64,000 nucleotides of DNA from Adiantum capillus-veneris (GCA_014529385.2 CM043953.1:73187872-73251871), one strand, 5' to 3'; positions 59,944 through 64,000 are shown, counted from the stretch's first letter. Numbers and translations are program-made. Notes: generated by a model not told the origin, from the letters alone.

Positions 59944-61097
59944 ACTTGGGAGGAAAAGGCGAGCGGGCACATGGGAAAGATAGGAAGAAAGATAAAGGAG
60001 AAAGAGACGGAAAGAGGGTTGGATCTGGGGGGGGGGGGGGGTTGTTCTTCTTCTTGGGTTTTGGTATGGCGCATGTTTCAGAACAGCCGAGACTTGGCTG
60101 GTGGCAAGTTACTAAGAGCTTTATACAGTTCCAGCACAGCTTGTAAGCATACAGTCCACCATCAACATTTTTTGCAAGAATCGTGCAGTCTTAAGGATGG
60201 GTAGTAACACTGAGCTTGAACACTGGAAAGAAATATGCGAGAACGCTTGCTAGAGATTTTTTTAATCATACAGAGTGCAAGCTTACAATAATTGCAATGG
60301 TGTTGGTAAGATTCAACCAGCCACTGCAGAAGGTTGGCCAGAATTTGTTTTGAAAAGAAAGAAAAATCAAGTGACAACCAAAAGTACACAAGAAACCTCA
60401 TAAAACAATAAAAGCAAATCAAGACCAACAAAATGAAAAGCTGAGAACTCTCTTACTTGTTTCAGAGGCTGCTCTTGTATATGCCTAAAATCTAGATAAT
60501 GTGTTCTCAAGTACTCCTGCAACTTTGGAACATCTTCACGCCGGAAAATGTCCCAAAGGGCTCCTCCGTACATGTTGTCTGTCCTTGTAAGATGTAACTG
60601 CTCGCCTTCCTCCTTTTTGTTTATAACTTCCTTGCCACCGTTCCATTCTTTGTCCAAGGTTGGCTTATTCTTGTGAATGACCGATTCATGCTCCAACAAA
60701 ATTCCTTCTTGACCATCAATAACAGGCAATTGTGCAAGCCCTCCATTATTAGTTATTCTTCTGCTATCTAGGGGCCAAGCATCAGCTGCTGCCTGTACAG
60801 TACAATTGATGCATGTGAAGTTAGAGCTTAGCTCAAAAGATTTGCAAAAGTAGGCATAAATCCTTGAGGTTTCCCATGCAAAATCTTGAGGTGAGAAGTG
60901 GGACAAAAACAATAAAATACCACCTATGTGCCTAAAGACCTCATCTGCCCAAGCCTATTATGTTCTACAGGGAAAGGATGCAGACTTCAAAAGCGTCATG
61001 CCAAAAGTGTCCAACACAACCTACCTCTTCAGTCGTAACAAGAAACAGTAACCTTAGAGCCCCCAGAGTACATTTATAGGCTAGCAGATAAATTGTG

Positions 61098-61151
<54 letters not shown>

Positions 61152-63653
61152 CACCAAGCAAACAAAAATCCATGCACAAACAGCTTTGTACTCTTGGATC
61201 TGTTACCAAATTTCAGACGTTACTTGCCTCCAATAGACAGATCTCTGATTGATGCACCCTTTTTCCAAAGGCATGCTCCACAACATTGCCATCCTTTGGG
61301 CCCTGTTTTAGAGAGCTTTTAAGTCCACTTGAGGTCCCCTTTGAAGTTAACTTCTTCTTGCGCCGCTTCAGATACTCGTCGAGACACTTTTTTTGCCAAT
61401 CACGCAGTGGAACATCTGACGTATGAGTGAGCACATTGACCTTAAAAATAAGAAAGAAAACACAAAATTAAAACAGATTTTGAAGCTTCTCAAAAAGAAG
61501 TGTAGCAACACTTTATTCGCACAGGAACCTATACCGCATCTGAAATGTCACAATGCAGTTTTGTGACTGAGTCACCACGTCCAAGCTCCTTTTCCATACC
61601 ATAGGCAATGTAGGTTTTGGGGCCAAGGTCTGGTTTCATGACATAATCTGGAAGCTTTGAAGCCAAATTTAAAACCCCTTCCTTCGGATGTGTGTATTCC
61701 TGGAAAGGTAAGGCACTGATAAATTCGGCACCATGCCGCGGAAGCTTCTCCTCAAATGTGTTAGAAGGTGGCCAATCTTTTAGCTTCAGCATTTCAGGCC
61801 AACCATCACCATGCATGCGCCCTTCTTGATAGCCTTTAAAAAACTGATGGATGTTGATCTCAACCTAAAAGGATGAAAAAGCTCACTCAGTTAAGAGCCC
61901 TATCCAAAAGGGAGAACATAAGTTGTCAACAAGTATAATGAACCAACCTCGCACCAATCTAGGCAATCCACAGCCTTGACAGATGTCGTTTGGTTATGAG
62001 CATTTTTCCTTGTCGTATCTCTAAAGGCCCTCCACATAACCATGGGCTCCCAACTTAACCCTTTTGTCTCTTCAAGAACATCTCTCACAATGACAGGCTC
62101 TCCATGCAGCCAATGTCTTCGAAAATGTTCAAGTCCTTCTTCTTTGACAACTTGAGTTGTTGGGCAATAAAGGAAGTTGTCATTACTGCCAGTTCTATGG
62201 GCAGCCCTGCGCAGATGCTCACCGCAACCATCAGCAGAGCAAGGTACATCTTTGGATGTTCTGGAAAGGCAATCAGCACAAGGGACATGCACATCTGGGT
62301 GAGGCAACTTCAAACCCATTTTAGTGAAGCTACTGACATTATCTACCAGCTTCCTTATCCAGTCCTGATGCAGAAGTCTTTTTAAAATCAGAACACCTGA
62401 TCCACAGCCACCCCTTTCACAAGGAGGACAAGGGATACTGTGATCTTCATTGACACACCAAGGAGGTATTTTGAAGTGGTAGCCTTGGTCTACAGTTTGT
62501 GAATCATTAGCTAGGCCCTTAGCTCTCGCATGTGAGCACTGTTCAGCAGAGCATGCTTCTTTGCCTCCAGGCTGATGCCCTTGTCGAAGCTCTCGACAGC
62601 ATGTGAGGCACAACTCATAATCACAAGTAGAACAGCCTCTGTATAGATCGACAATTGACGTCCTGCAATTATTGCTGCAAAAAAGTGAGCCAGATAATGA
62701 GATTCGGTACCATAAGAAGAACGAAAGACTAAATTCCAGTTCAATTTTTGGTAACCCTGATTTCCATGGAGGGGTGATATTATATGCTACAAAGTCGGTC
62801 ATGATTGCAACGCACGCGATCAAGAACCCCGATCACAGAAACAGAATGGTTTGGAAAGGGAAAGGAAGAAAGGATGAAGGCTTTCTGCATTGTCAAGTTG
62901 GGGGAAAAAACATTCTAAAATATTTTGCATGACCTACTCCAGCTTAAAAGATCTCAAGGGAAAACCTTCATCCATGGAAAGCAATCGCAAGGACAATCCT
63001 ACAGTGTTGAAAGCGGGCACTTGATTAATTTGTATATACAAGTTTTATGGGGCAATTTCACTAGCCACAATTGGTCACTACTACAGACACAGAAAACTGT
63101 AACGGAAAAGGAGCCAGCTTCCACTCATCACAGAAAGCTAATGTAAAACACTGTAGGAGGCAAGGCCTGCAACTAACCAGAATAATCTTTCATCCTGCAT
63201 CACTTTTGATCTTTCAACTTTAACTTTCCCATCTGCTGCCAATCAACAAGCCAAGACCCACGTACACTTAATTGCCGATTTTACAAAAGGATTTGGAACA
63301 TCACAAGAGTTGCATGACCCTTACCTCTCCACCTTTCCTCCATGAGAACTTCTTCAAGTTGCTCACTATGTAGCTGCTCTAAAAGAGGTCTGATATACGA
63401 AAGCATGTATCGAAGATATTTAATCCGTTTGGTAACACTCAGCTTTTGTTTCTGCAGAAAACACCCAGATGCTCACATGAACATTTAAATGAGATTTGGG
63501 AAGAACAAATCTAGATCAGAATCTGCACTGAAGATCACCATTTCGAAACAAGCAGACTTTGTGATGTCTTTTCGAAGACAAGCTTTACAATTGCAGAAAC
63601 CACGACAATGGGGGCAAGCCTGAAGTAGGTCATCTCTGCTCATCTTAGGATAC
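22491..63653 (-). CDS. JmjC histone demethylase, KDM3/JMJ25 (IBM1-like), C-terminal part, 11 exons
   Basis: Proposed exons (minus strand, 5' to 3'): 63653-63539, 63451-63325, 63235-63178, 62674-61948, 61864-61535, 61440-61228, 60792-60457, 41222-41150, 41082-40997, 40914-40795, 22559-22491. Together they give 2254 nt, about 750 codons, with all phases matching and every junction GT-AG except one GC-AG. In order: a Cys-rich end of the plant KDM3 zinc region ([16 protein letters not shown]), the [13 protein letters not shown] / [11 protein letters not shown] region, and a JmjC domain with Fe ligands H and D in [13 protein letters not shown] and the distal H in [10 protein letters not shown], then [12 protein letters not shown]. 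The family removes H3K9me1/me2 in the nucleus, using Fe(II) and 2-oxoglutarate; the ligands look intact. The 5' part lies beyond the right edge. I cannot tell which paralogue it is. Confidence 0.85.
22577..22842 (+). mobile_element. LINE fragment P3: 3' UTR only, bracketed by (CT)n
   Basis: CT tract 22577-22610, then about 190 bases including ACTTTTTGGTCTCATAGGCC, GAAGACGTTAATATAACATT and TCACTCTCTC, then CT tract 22802-22842. The middle is the LINE family 3' UTR in plus orientation, antisense to the host gene. Both junctions are in TC repeats. Confidence 0.75.
23265..23311. repeat. Perfect 20-bp hairpin
   Basis: TTGATATGCTTCCACCCACT (23265-23284) and its exact reverse complement (23292-23311) enclose a 7-base loop. 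It overlaps the left end of the 151-bp tandem duplication and lies in the last intron. Confidence 0.85.
23273..23574. repeat. Tandem duplication, 151-bp period
   Basis: Units 23273-23423 and 23424-23574 are nearly identical, from CTTCCACCCAC through AAGCCAAAATGTGTGATAAT and CCTCGAACAGA to GTATTACTAGTA. Downstream, GGGCAGCTGAGGCGCAGCCG occurs twice (about 23648 and 23697). Confidence 0.8.
24330..24720. repeat. Degenerate minisatellite with TGATGCGTCA core
   Basis: Units of roughly 70-95 bases each contain a near-palindromic TGATGCGTCA (about 24523, 24591, 24678; diverged near 24450) followed by GGGTGAC and GCATC. Just upstream, the words TAATTCTAAAT.AATTATT and GTGRGAGGGTTTT are also duplicated (24329-24420). 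No coding content. Confidence 0.6.
24721..26200 (+). other. LTR-like or promoter-like DNA, no gene identified
   Basis: A TATA box GCTATAAAAGCATC (about 25188) and a downstream G-run/hairpin GGGGGGACCAACCC...GGTCCC (about 26090) resemble the layout of the other LTRs here. Several short overlapping plus-strand frames (25163-25967) carry no recognisable domain. It may be the LTR of an old element whose integrase lies at 27.6-28.7 kb, but it does not match the 3' LTR at 29958, so I leave it unassigned. Confidence 0.3.
26640..27190. repeat. Degenerate tandem repeat, GGAAGTAAGA / AACAACCAAG units
   Basis: About eight diverged units of roughly 60-70 bases each combine GGARGTAAGAR and a nearby CTCAAAACAACCAAG-like word. 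No coding potential is seen. Confidence 0.55.
27640..28720 (+). pseudogene. Decayed Ty3/gypsy integrase region
   Basis: Translated segments across several frames recall gypsy pol: FFYWP (about 27810), a core-domain segment with [13 protein letters not shown] (about 28015), RDPRFTS (about 28132), [18 protein letters not shown] (28321-28380) and [18 protein letters not shown] (28480-28530). A 60-base block around FKGE is duplicated (about 28395-28450 and 28508-28565). Stops and frameshifts are frequent, so it is inactive. It is on the same strand as, and upstream of, the PPT and 3' LTR at 29945-30794 and most likely belongs to that element. Confidence 0.7.
28720..29944 (+). other. 3' non-coding part of the decayed gypsy element, degenerate repeats
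   Basis: Between the integrase remnant and the PPT no coding region was seen. At 29265-29560 a degenerate repeat of about 70-80 bases recurs (TTAGTGCATCTAGA.., GATCTCGATGTGATGGCTAA and variants). Confidence 0.5.
29945..29957 (+). promoter_or_regulatory. Polypurine tract of the decayed gypsy element
   Basis: CAAGAGGGGGGAA directly precedes TGTCACAAAG, the start of the 3' LTR, as expected for plus-strand priming. Confidence 0.65.
29958..30794 (+). repeat. 3' LTR of the decayed gypsy element, interrupted by LINE P4
   Basis: Starts TGTCACAAAGTGATGACATG after the PPT and ends GTGTCCAAGCCTGTAACA, a TG...CA element. It is related along its length to the solo LTR at 32451-33011 (read in the same direction): both contain GGATGCAGAGTCTGAGAG-like, CCAGTCTTTGGGGCCA and GCACGGAACTC-like words. 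The extra length comes from LINE fragment P4 (about 30386-30719) inserted near the 3' end. Confidence 0.7.
30386..30719 (+). mobile_element. LINE fragment P4: 3' UTR with (CT)n tail, inside an LTR
   Basis: Plus-strand LINE 3' end with CATCGATTTTGTCTCATAGG, TTCGGCCTCTAGTAGACGTT and AATAAAGCTTTC, then a 78-base CT tract (30642-30719). The LTR sequence resumes after the tract. The left limit is approximate. Here the insertion site itself is not obviously a TC repeat, so the tract may have come with the LINE. Confidence 0.65.
30795..31433. other. Intronic DNA, nothing identified
   Basis: Short motif-free frames only, between the gypsy LTR and the GA tract of LINE L1. Confidence 0.4.
31434..31509 (+). 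repeat. (GA)n tract at the 3' end of LINE L1
   Basis: About 76 bases of GA. On the LINE sense (minus) strand this is the (TC)n that follows its 3' terminal ACATTTTATT. Confidence 0.95.
31840..33740 (-). pseudogene. LINE L1 ORF2 remnant (RT C-terminal part, zinc finger)
   Basis: Minus-strand segments: 33503-32997 includes the conserved segment [20 protein letters not shown] and then [11 protein letters not shown]; 32630-32278 and 32235-31840 give the region before and after the C-x2-C...H zinc finger ([11 protein letters not shown]). It is split by the solo LTR and broken by frameshifts. No EN or RT catalytic core remains. Confidence 0.75.
32451..33011 (+). repeat. Solo LTR inserted in LINE L1
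   Basis: 561 bases beginning TGTCACAAACTGGTGACGTG and ending CAAGTTTGTTACA. It is flanked by CTCTT (32446-32450) and CTCTC (33012-33016), a 5-bp target duplication with one change, and LINE coding sequence resumes exactly on the far side (ATAGAAAGCCATCTTCGTGC). It is related to the LTR at 29958-30794. No internal region remains, as after LTR-LTR recombination. The strand was set by similarity to the PPT-proximal LTR at 29958. Confidence 0.8.
33757..34720 (-). mobile_element. LINE copy L2, 5'-truncated, joined to L1
   Basis: The 3' end (AAATGAAATGAAATGTTATAT on the plus strand, shown from about 33761) abuts L1's RT segment at ...CCACTGTGGTGTCACAG without a GA tract. The C-terminal coding part lies at 33987-34541. 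A run of 36 G in the 3' UTR (33939-33974) occupies the place of about 5 G in the related L4. The 5' truncation point (CCATGCTGAGA) passes straight into (GA)n at 34721, sharing GAGA with the tract. Confidence 0.75.
33939..33974 (+). repeat. Poly-G tract of 36 bases
   Basis: An uninterrupted G run inside the L2 3' UTR. The corresponding place in L4 (about 40633) has only GGGGGTGGGAG. Length may be unreliable in sequencing. Confidence 0.8.
34916..38500 (-). pseudogene. LINE L3 ORF2: APE endonuclease, RT, zinc finger
   Basis: EN: VWNCNGS-like start near 38490, [37 protein letters not shown] (38466-37915), then STVDYVM and [10 protein letters not shown] (38008-37496). The linker and RT start at 37477-36638 with [16 protein letters not shown]. 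The next frame (36635-35787) has [20 protein letters not shown] and [16 protein letters not shown], where the catalytic box reads YAAD instead of YADD. The C-terminal part (35860-34916) has [20 protein letters not shown] (C-x2-C-x8-H-x4-C). At least three frameshifts and the changed YADD make it inactive. Confidence 0.85.
38536..39625 (-). pseudogene. LINE L3 ORF1: coiled coil and nucleic-acid-binding C-terminus
   Basis: Start at 39625 ([20 protein letters not shown]). An in-frame TAA at 39278-39280 splits a long, Lys/Glu-rich coiled-coil region (39625-38780). The segment [11 protein letters not shown] marks the start of an RRM-like part that is interrupted by a deletion or frameshift. The C-terminal part (38886-38536) reads [20 protein letters not shown], then [15 protein letters not shown] and a basic end. 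That layout resembles L1-type ORF1 proteins, which package LINE RNA. It is inactive. Confidence 0.75.
39640..40423 (-). promoter_or_regulatory. LINE L3 5' UTR, GC-rich tandem words
   Basis: Plus-strand words GCTCGCCCTCGTCAGGCTGC, GCTCGCCACAGACTGCTCGC and AGCAGCTCGCCC repeat many times. In LINEs a repetitive GC-rich 5' UTR commonly holds the internal promoter; here this is inference. Long frames across it (39812-40524) are artefacts of the repeat. It does not match the 5' UTR of L9. Confidence 0.55.
40424..40480 (+). repeat. (GA)n tract between LINE L3 and LINE L4
   Basis: 57 bases of GA joining the 5' end of L3 to the 3' end of L4 (ATGAAATGAAATGTTATATT). Confidence 0.95.
40481..40690 (-). 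mobile_element. LINE copy L4: 210-bp 3' UTR between two (GA)n tracts
   Basis: Plus strand starts ATGAAATGAAATGTTATATT, then GTCTTCAAAAGGCC and TGACCTATGAGACC, and stops at TGTGGTGCAGAGAG where a second GA tract (40691-40738) begins. No coding sequence is present. Only about 60 bases separate it from the splice donor of exon 40914-40795. Confidence 0.85.
40691..40738 (+). repeat. (GA)n tract at the 5' end of LINE L4
   Basis: 48 bases of GA ending 56 bases before exon 40795-40914 of the JmjC gene. Confidence 0.95.
40795..41222 (-). CDS. JmjC demethylase exon cluster B (three exons)
   Basis: Exon 41222-41150 encodes [20 protein letters not shown] and ends in a split Gly codon. Exon 41082-40997 encodes [20 protein letters not shown], which contains the third iron ligand. 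Exon 40914-40795 encodes [20 protein letters not shown] and [18 protein letters not shown]. Splice sites are clear (acceptors TTTTGCAG, CATGTGCAG, CAATGCAG; donors G/GTAAAA, CAG/GTACAA, GAG/GTATGG). Phases match cluster A and the terminal exon exactly. The cluster is separated from cluster A by 19.2 kb and from the last exon by 18.2 kb of transposon-filled intron, and short frames alone would not reveal it. Confidence 0.85.
41289..41424 (-). mobile_element. Possible tRNA-derived SINE fragment
   Basis: On the minus strand GGTCTTGAGTTCAACTCTCC (41405-41424 region) resembles a tRNA promoter B box. After ~60 bases a CTTCTTCTTC run leads into a long C run and A9. The poly-G tract on the plus strand (41305-41337, 33 G) is part of it. 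No A box was identified, so the call is tentative. Confidence 0.3.
41428..42038 (-). mobile_element. LINE copy L5, 3' part only
   Basis: The 3' end has an expanded tail unit, (AAATG)4 on the plus strand. C-terminal coding sequence lies at 41655-42026 and includes [18 protein letters not shown] run of 31 G (41863-41893) interrupts the coding part where L8 has only GAGAGGGAG. The 5' truncation (CAGGCATCTTTGA) runs directly into (GA)n at 42039. The 3' end is not at a GA tract but next to the SINE-like sequence. Confidence 0.75.
41863..41893 (+). repeat. Poly-G tract of 31 bases in LINE coding sequence
   Basis: Uninterrupted G run at the position where the other copies read GAGAGGGAG (L8) or GAGGGGGAT (L9). 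It creates the proline run in the C-terminal frame. Confidence 0.8.
42040..42073 (+). repeat. (GA)n tract between LINE L5 and LINE L6
   Basis: 34 bases of GA linking the 5'-truncated L5 to the 3' end of L6. Confidence 0.95.
42247..45304 (-). pseudogene. LINE L6 ORF2: part of EN, complete RT, zinc finger
   Basis: A 728-codon open frame (45304-43118) covers the end of EN ([22 protein letters not shown]), the linker, and all RT blocks: [53 protein letters not shown] with an intact [15 protein letters not shown] and [11 protein letters not shown] frameshift near 43120-43190, at the same place as in L3, separates the C-terminal part (43191-42517) with [19 protein letters not shown] further break separates the tail (42492-42247). 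The EN N-terminal half is missing beyond the GA tract at 53232. Confidence 0.85.
45307..45311. other. Target-site duplication CCGAT, left
   Basis: CCGAT directly precedes the 5' LTR and recurs at 53162-53166 after the 3' LTR. The uninterrupted LINE L3 reads TCTCCGATATATCC at the same place, which confirms insertion into LINE L6. Confidence 0.95.
45312..46566 (+). repeat. 5' LTR of the gypsy element
   Basis: 1255 bases, TGTCACGTGACACATCCC to TCCGCTGCACCTTACA (TG...CA). The first 11 bases, TGTCACGTGAC, contain a CACGTG palindrome. Differences from the 3' LTR include an extra TAAGCA unit (three versus two near 45482), small indels and scattered substitutions. A G-rich hairpin region GAGAGTGGGGCCTTCGGAGG lies about 230 bases before the end. 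Confidence 0.95.
46568..46579 (+). promoter_or_regulatory. Primer binding site, initiator tRNA-Met
   Basis: TGGTATCAGAGC, one base after the LTR end. It is complementary to the 3' end of plant initiator tRNA-Met and primes minus-strand DNA synthesis. Confidence 0.95.
46996..49098 (+). pseudogene. Gypsy gag and protease region, with in-frame TAG stops
   Basis: Start ATG at 46996 ([20 protein letters not shown]). The first ~230 codons form a charged coiled coil with an 18-residue unit ([18 protein letters not shown]) repeated nearly three times (54-bp DNA repeat, 47317-47455). A TAG at 47680-47682 interrupts the frame just before the gag core ([24 protein letters not shown]-like). The CCHC knuckle is [14 protein letters not shown] (about 48415-48460). 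The protease region reads [13 protein letters not shown] where D-S/T-G is usual. A second TAG lies at 49096-49098. All segments share one frame. Confidence 0.85.
49099..51934 (+). pseudogene. Gypsy pol: RT, RNase H, integrase, chromodomain (frameshifted)
   Basis: [37 protein letters not shown] and VMPFGLTGA in one frame to about 49550. A frameshift follows, and the next frame has the catalytic FLDDILIFS (49616-49645). RNase [19 protein letters not shown] and [10 protein letters not shown]. Integrase: HHCC zinc motif ([20 protein letters not shown] ... CTICQKVK), core with [21 protein letters not shown] and the Glu in YGQTEIYN (D-D-E intact). A TAG at 51443-51445 stops the frame. The same frame then continues with [12 protein letters not shown] and a chromodomain-like end ([19 protein letters not shown]). 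The final TGA (51932-51934) lies ten bases inside the 3' LTR. Confidence 0.88.
51911..51924 (+). promoter_or_regulatory. Polypurine tract of the gypsy element
   Basis: TATAAAGGAGGGGA directly precedes the 3' LTR. It also encodes the last codons of pol. Confidence 0.85.
51925..53161 (+). repeat. 3' LTR of the gypsy element
   Basis: 1237 bases, matching the 5' LTR from TGTCACGTGACACATCCC to CTGCACCTTACA with scattered substitutions and a few small deletions. The TSD CCGAT follows at 53162-53166. Confidence 0.95.
53162..53231 (-). mobile_element. LINE copy L6, remaining 5' segment
   Basis: Resumes L6 in the endonuclease region after the gypsy insertion (CCGATATATCCATCTC...GGGAGTTGGCCGTCCTG, homologous to L3 about 37985-38055), then stops at a GA tract. 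It fixes the 5' truncation of L6 within EN. Confidence 0.85.
53232..53288 (+). repeat. (GA)n tract between LINE L6 and LINE L7
   Basis: 57 bases of GA, followed by AATGAAATGTTATATT, the 3' end of L7. Confidence 0.95.
53290..53404 (-). mobile_element. LINE copy L7, 115-bp 3' end
   Basis: Plus strand AATGAAATGTTATATTAAAT and TGACCTATGACATC, ending about AATATATTCAAGAGGAG where the 3' end of L8 begins. It may be a tandem tail of L8, like the triple tail of L1, rather than a separate insertion. Confidence 0.65.
53408..54402 (-). mobile_element. LINE copy L8, 3' segment (interrupted by L9)
   Basis: 3' UTR, then the C-terminal coding segment (53630-54313) with [18 protein letters not shown] and [18 protein letters not shown]. 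The copy breaks off at GTGTAAGAGTGAGA (54402) and resumes at GAGATGGTGCATCCAATGAG (59419). Confidence 0.8.
54595..58270 (-). pseudogene. LINE L9 ORF2: APE endonuclease, RT, zinc finger
   Basis: EN starts with [16 protein letters not shown], then [24 protein letters not shown] (58263-57826), [13 protein letters not shown] (57988-57689), [12 protein letters not shown] and [11 protein letters not shown] (57676-57014). RT in 56958-55945 has [37 protein letters not shown] and [16 protein letters not shown] with intact YADD. The C-terminal part (55293-54595) has [18 protein letters not shown] (C-x2-C-x8-H-x4-C), [17 protein letters not shown] and [10 protein letters not shown]. Frameshifts lie near 57830-57980, 57690, 57001-57012, 55945 and 55300-55860. 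The domain order EN-RT-Zn finger with a separate ORF1 is that of APE-type non-LTR retrotransposons. Confidence 0.88.
58294..59070 (-). CDS. LINE L9 ORF1 protein (coiled coil, RRM-like, basic C-terminus)
   Basis: An uninterrupted 258-codon frame starting [20 protein letters not shown]; the true start could be further upstream, since L3's ORF1 is longer at its N-terminus. Residues ~15-125 are a Glu/Lys-rich coiled coil. Around residues 130-170, [20 protein letters not shown] resembles the RRM-like part of L1-type ORF1 proteins. The C-terminal ~80 residues ([52 protein letters not shown]) resemble the C-terminal nucleic-acid-binding domain. The likely role is LINE RNA binding and chaperone activity. 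ORF2 follows within about 25-30 bases. Confidence 0.75.
   Translation of the reverse strand: MTETITKMNRNLLGTINMLEGRVLIQESKISTLEDRVTTQDKEIASLKKDLVEARSRNTLEEGELQPSVIEEINTIKEQVRAIKEGEEQHKEMTTSWVDLTKTQQKADEAEKWIKVAKKGKGKEQRRRVRTLHVRICGLKDKGNVDEEVKELTALMGVHESTHTRAWRVGNIKKNGSSGETSKERALILRFPSMEAKKSFLKKRPTLKETGIFLGDDLTLSQIAHMQEVMPEIRAAREKGKIAFYRDGKVVILERRST
59249..59293 (+). repeat. (GA)n tract in the LINE L9 5' region
   Basis: About 45 bases of GA upstream of ORF1. If L9 truly ends here, the ~125 bases up to 59418 (ending in A18 on the plus strand) are an extra insert; otherwise this is part of the L9 5' UTR. Confidence 0.85.
59419..59811 (-). mobile_element. LINE copy L8, 5' segment
   Basis: Continues L8 beyond L9 with sequence homologous to L9 at 55385-55755 (GATGGTGCATCCAATGAGTA ... 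AAGGTCCCCATATCTCAGCTCC) and ends at a GA tract (59812-59870). It encodes the post-RT segment [20 protein letters not shown]. Confidence 0.8.
59812..59941 (+). repeat. (GA)n - LINE tip - (GT)n - (GA)n composite (L10)
   Basis: GA tract 59812-59870 is followed by ATGAAATG, the extreme 3' tip of the LINE family, then (TG)n to 59901, then a second GA tract to 59941. The tip may be a minimal LINE insertion (L10) between GA tracts or a chance match. Confidence 0.6.
60027..60040 (+). repeat. Poly-G tract
   Basis: A run of about 14 G in the intron between L10 and the JmjC exon at 60457; no gene lies in 59942-60456. Confidence 0.7.
60457..63653 (-). CDS. JmjC demethylase exon cluster A (seven exons)
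   Basis: Exon 63653-63539 encodes [16 protein letters not shown] and the Cys-rich segment. Exon 63451-63325 encodes [14 protein letters not shown]. Exon 63235-63178 is small and ends in ERLF plus two bases of a Cys codon completed in the next exon. Exon 62674-61948 holds the [10 protein letters not shown] region, a Cys/His-rich linker and the start of the JmjC N-terminal region ([20 protein letters not shown]). Exon 61864-61535 encodes [20 protein letters not shown] and ends at HCDISDA. Exon 61440-61228 encodes [15 protein letters not shown] and a basic linker. Exon 60792-60457 encodes an acidic linker and [20 protein letters not shown]. The first exon's donor (ATG/GTGATC) is the least certain. 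Confidence 0.82.
61101..61148 (+). repeat. (GA)n tract in a short JmjC intron
   Basis: 48 bases of GA within the intron 60793-61227, which has the GC-AG splice sites. It is not flanked by LINE sequence. Confidence 0.95.
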
Positions 63654-64000
63654 CTGACAATACATAGTTTCAGTAAGAAAAGACGAATTCTAAAATCACC
63701 AATTAAGGACACCACGAGTAATAAAATACATAGTGATTTCAGTAAGAAAGAGGAATTCTACAATCACCAAATAAGGACATTTCAAGCACTAAATAACCTT
63801 TAGATAAGCCCTCATGAATTTGAGCACAAGTAAATACAAAATCTTTAGAAAAGAAAAACACGTGACAAATATATTAAAAAAATATAGACTTCATAAAAAA
63901 GAACACAACTTGAACAAACTTAAATACACAGATACCTCCATAAAACGAAGAAAAGCTCAAATTCAGGAGAATGGTAGGCCCAAGGTAGTCACCACAAGAT
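63654..64000 (-). other. JmjC gene intron running to the window edge
   Basis: Upstream of the acceptor TTGTCAG/GTATCC (63653) the minus strand shows no convincing exon to the edge. The first visible exon starts with one base of a split codon, so coding sequence continues further upstream, outside the window. Confidence 0.6.

Larger units (their letters stand above)
41223..60456 (-). other. Giant intron of the JmjC gene (about 19.2 kb)
   Basis: Lies between exon 60792-60457 (donor CAA/GTAAGA) and exon 41222-41150 (acceptor TTTTGCAG), in phase 0. It interrupts the JmjC domain between the HxD pair and the distal His. The content is almost entirely LINE copies L5-L10, one chromodomain gypsy element and GA/G tracts. 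Confidence 0.8.

Noticed and set aside
63539-63653. Longer first exon extending to 63485
   Set aside because: The open frame continues to 63485, but joining the next exon in phase requires the donor at 63538; the extra residues do not resemble the family.

Overview
The window is nuclear DNA of a land plant; the species cannot be named from sequence alone. Evidence: a split gene for a plant-type KDM3/JMJ25 (IBM1-like) JmjC histone demethylase, Ty3/gypsy retrotransposons with the initiator-tRNA-Met primer site TGGTATCAGAGC, a chromodomain gypsy element, APE-type LINEs, and very many (GA)n/(TC)n, (CA)n and poly-G tracts. There are no bacterial operons, no CRISPR arrays and no tRNA or rRNA genes that I can see.

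Layout. Bases 1-19.6 kb are gene-poor: a foldback MITE (910-1311), a 66-bp inverted repeat with a GC-rich loop (4333-4487) that has a one-arm relative at 9752, a decayed minus-strand coding region with a long coiled coil that runs into a PPT and a TATA-bearing LTR (about 5430-7884), an LTR end plus primer site (to 9530), several direct repeats, a TIR element (19210-19572) and many GA/CA microsatellites. Bases 19.6-22.3 kb hold (CT)n-rich DNA and plus-strand LINE remnants.

From 22,491 to beyond the right edge, on the minus strand, lies one gene: the C-terminal 750 codons or so of a JmjC demethylase in 11 exons. Seven exons sit at 60.4-63.7 kb, three at 40.8-41.2 kb and the last one at 22,491-22,559. 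Two introns of about 19.2 kb and 18.2 kb separate these groups, and nearly all the transposons of the right two thirds lie inside them: at least ten minus-strand LINE copies (L1-L10), two plus-strand 3' fragments, an old gypsy element with its 3' LTR (27.6-30.8 kb), a related solo LTR (32451-33011), and a nearly complete chromodomain Ty3/gypsy element (45312-53161) that landed inside LINE L6 with a 5-bp target duplication.

Main finding: the LINE family has no poly(A) tail. Its sense strand ends ...AACATTTCA(TTTCA)n and then runs into (TC)n. Ten of fourteen 3' ends, and about nine 5' truncation points, lie directly at (TC)n/(GA)n, always on the same strand. Several copies are bracketed by GA tracts on both sides and form head-to-tail arrays. 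This looks like a plant LINE that inserts into TC microsatellites, by analogy with the microsatellite-specific LINEs known from animals. Second finding: a KDM3-type H3K9 demethylase gene whose late introns are packed with TEs, recalling Arabidopsis IBM1, where a heterochromatic intron controls full-length mRNA.
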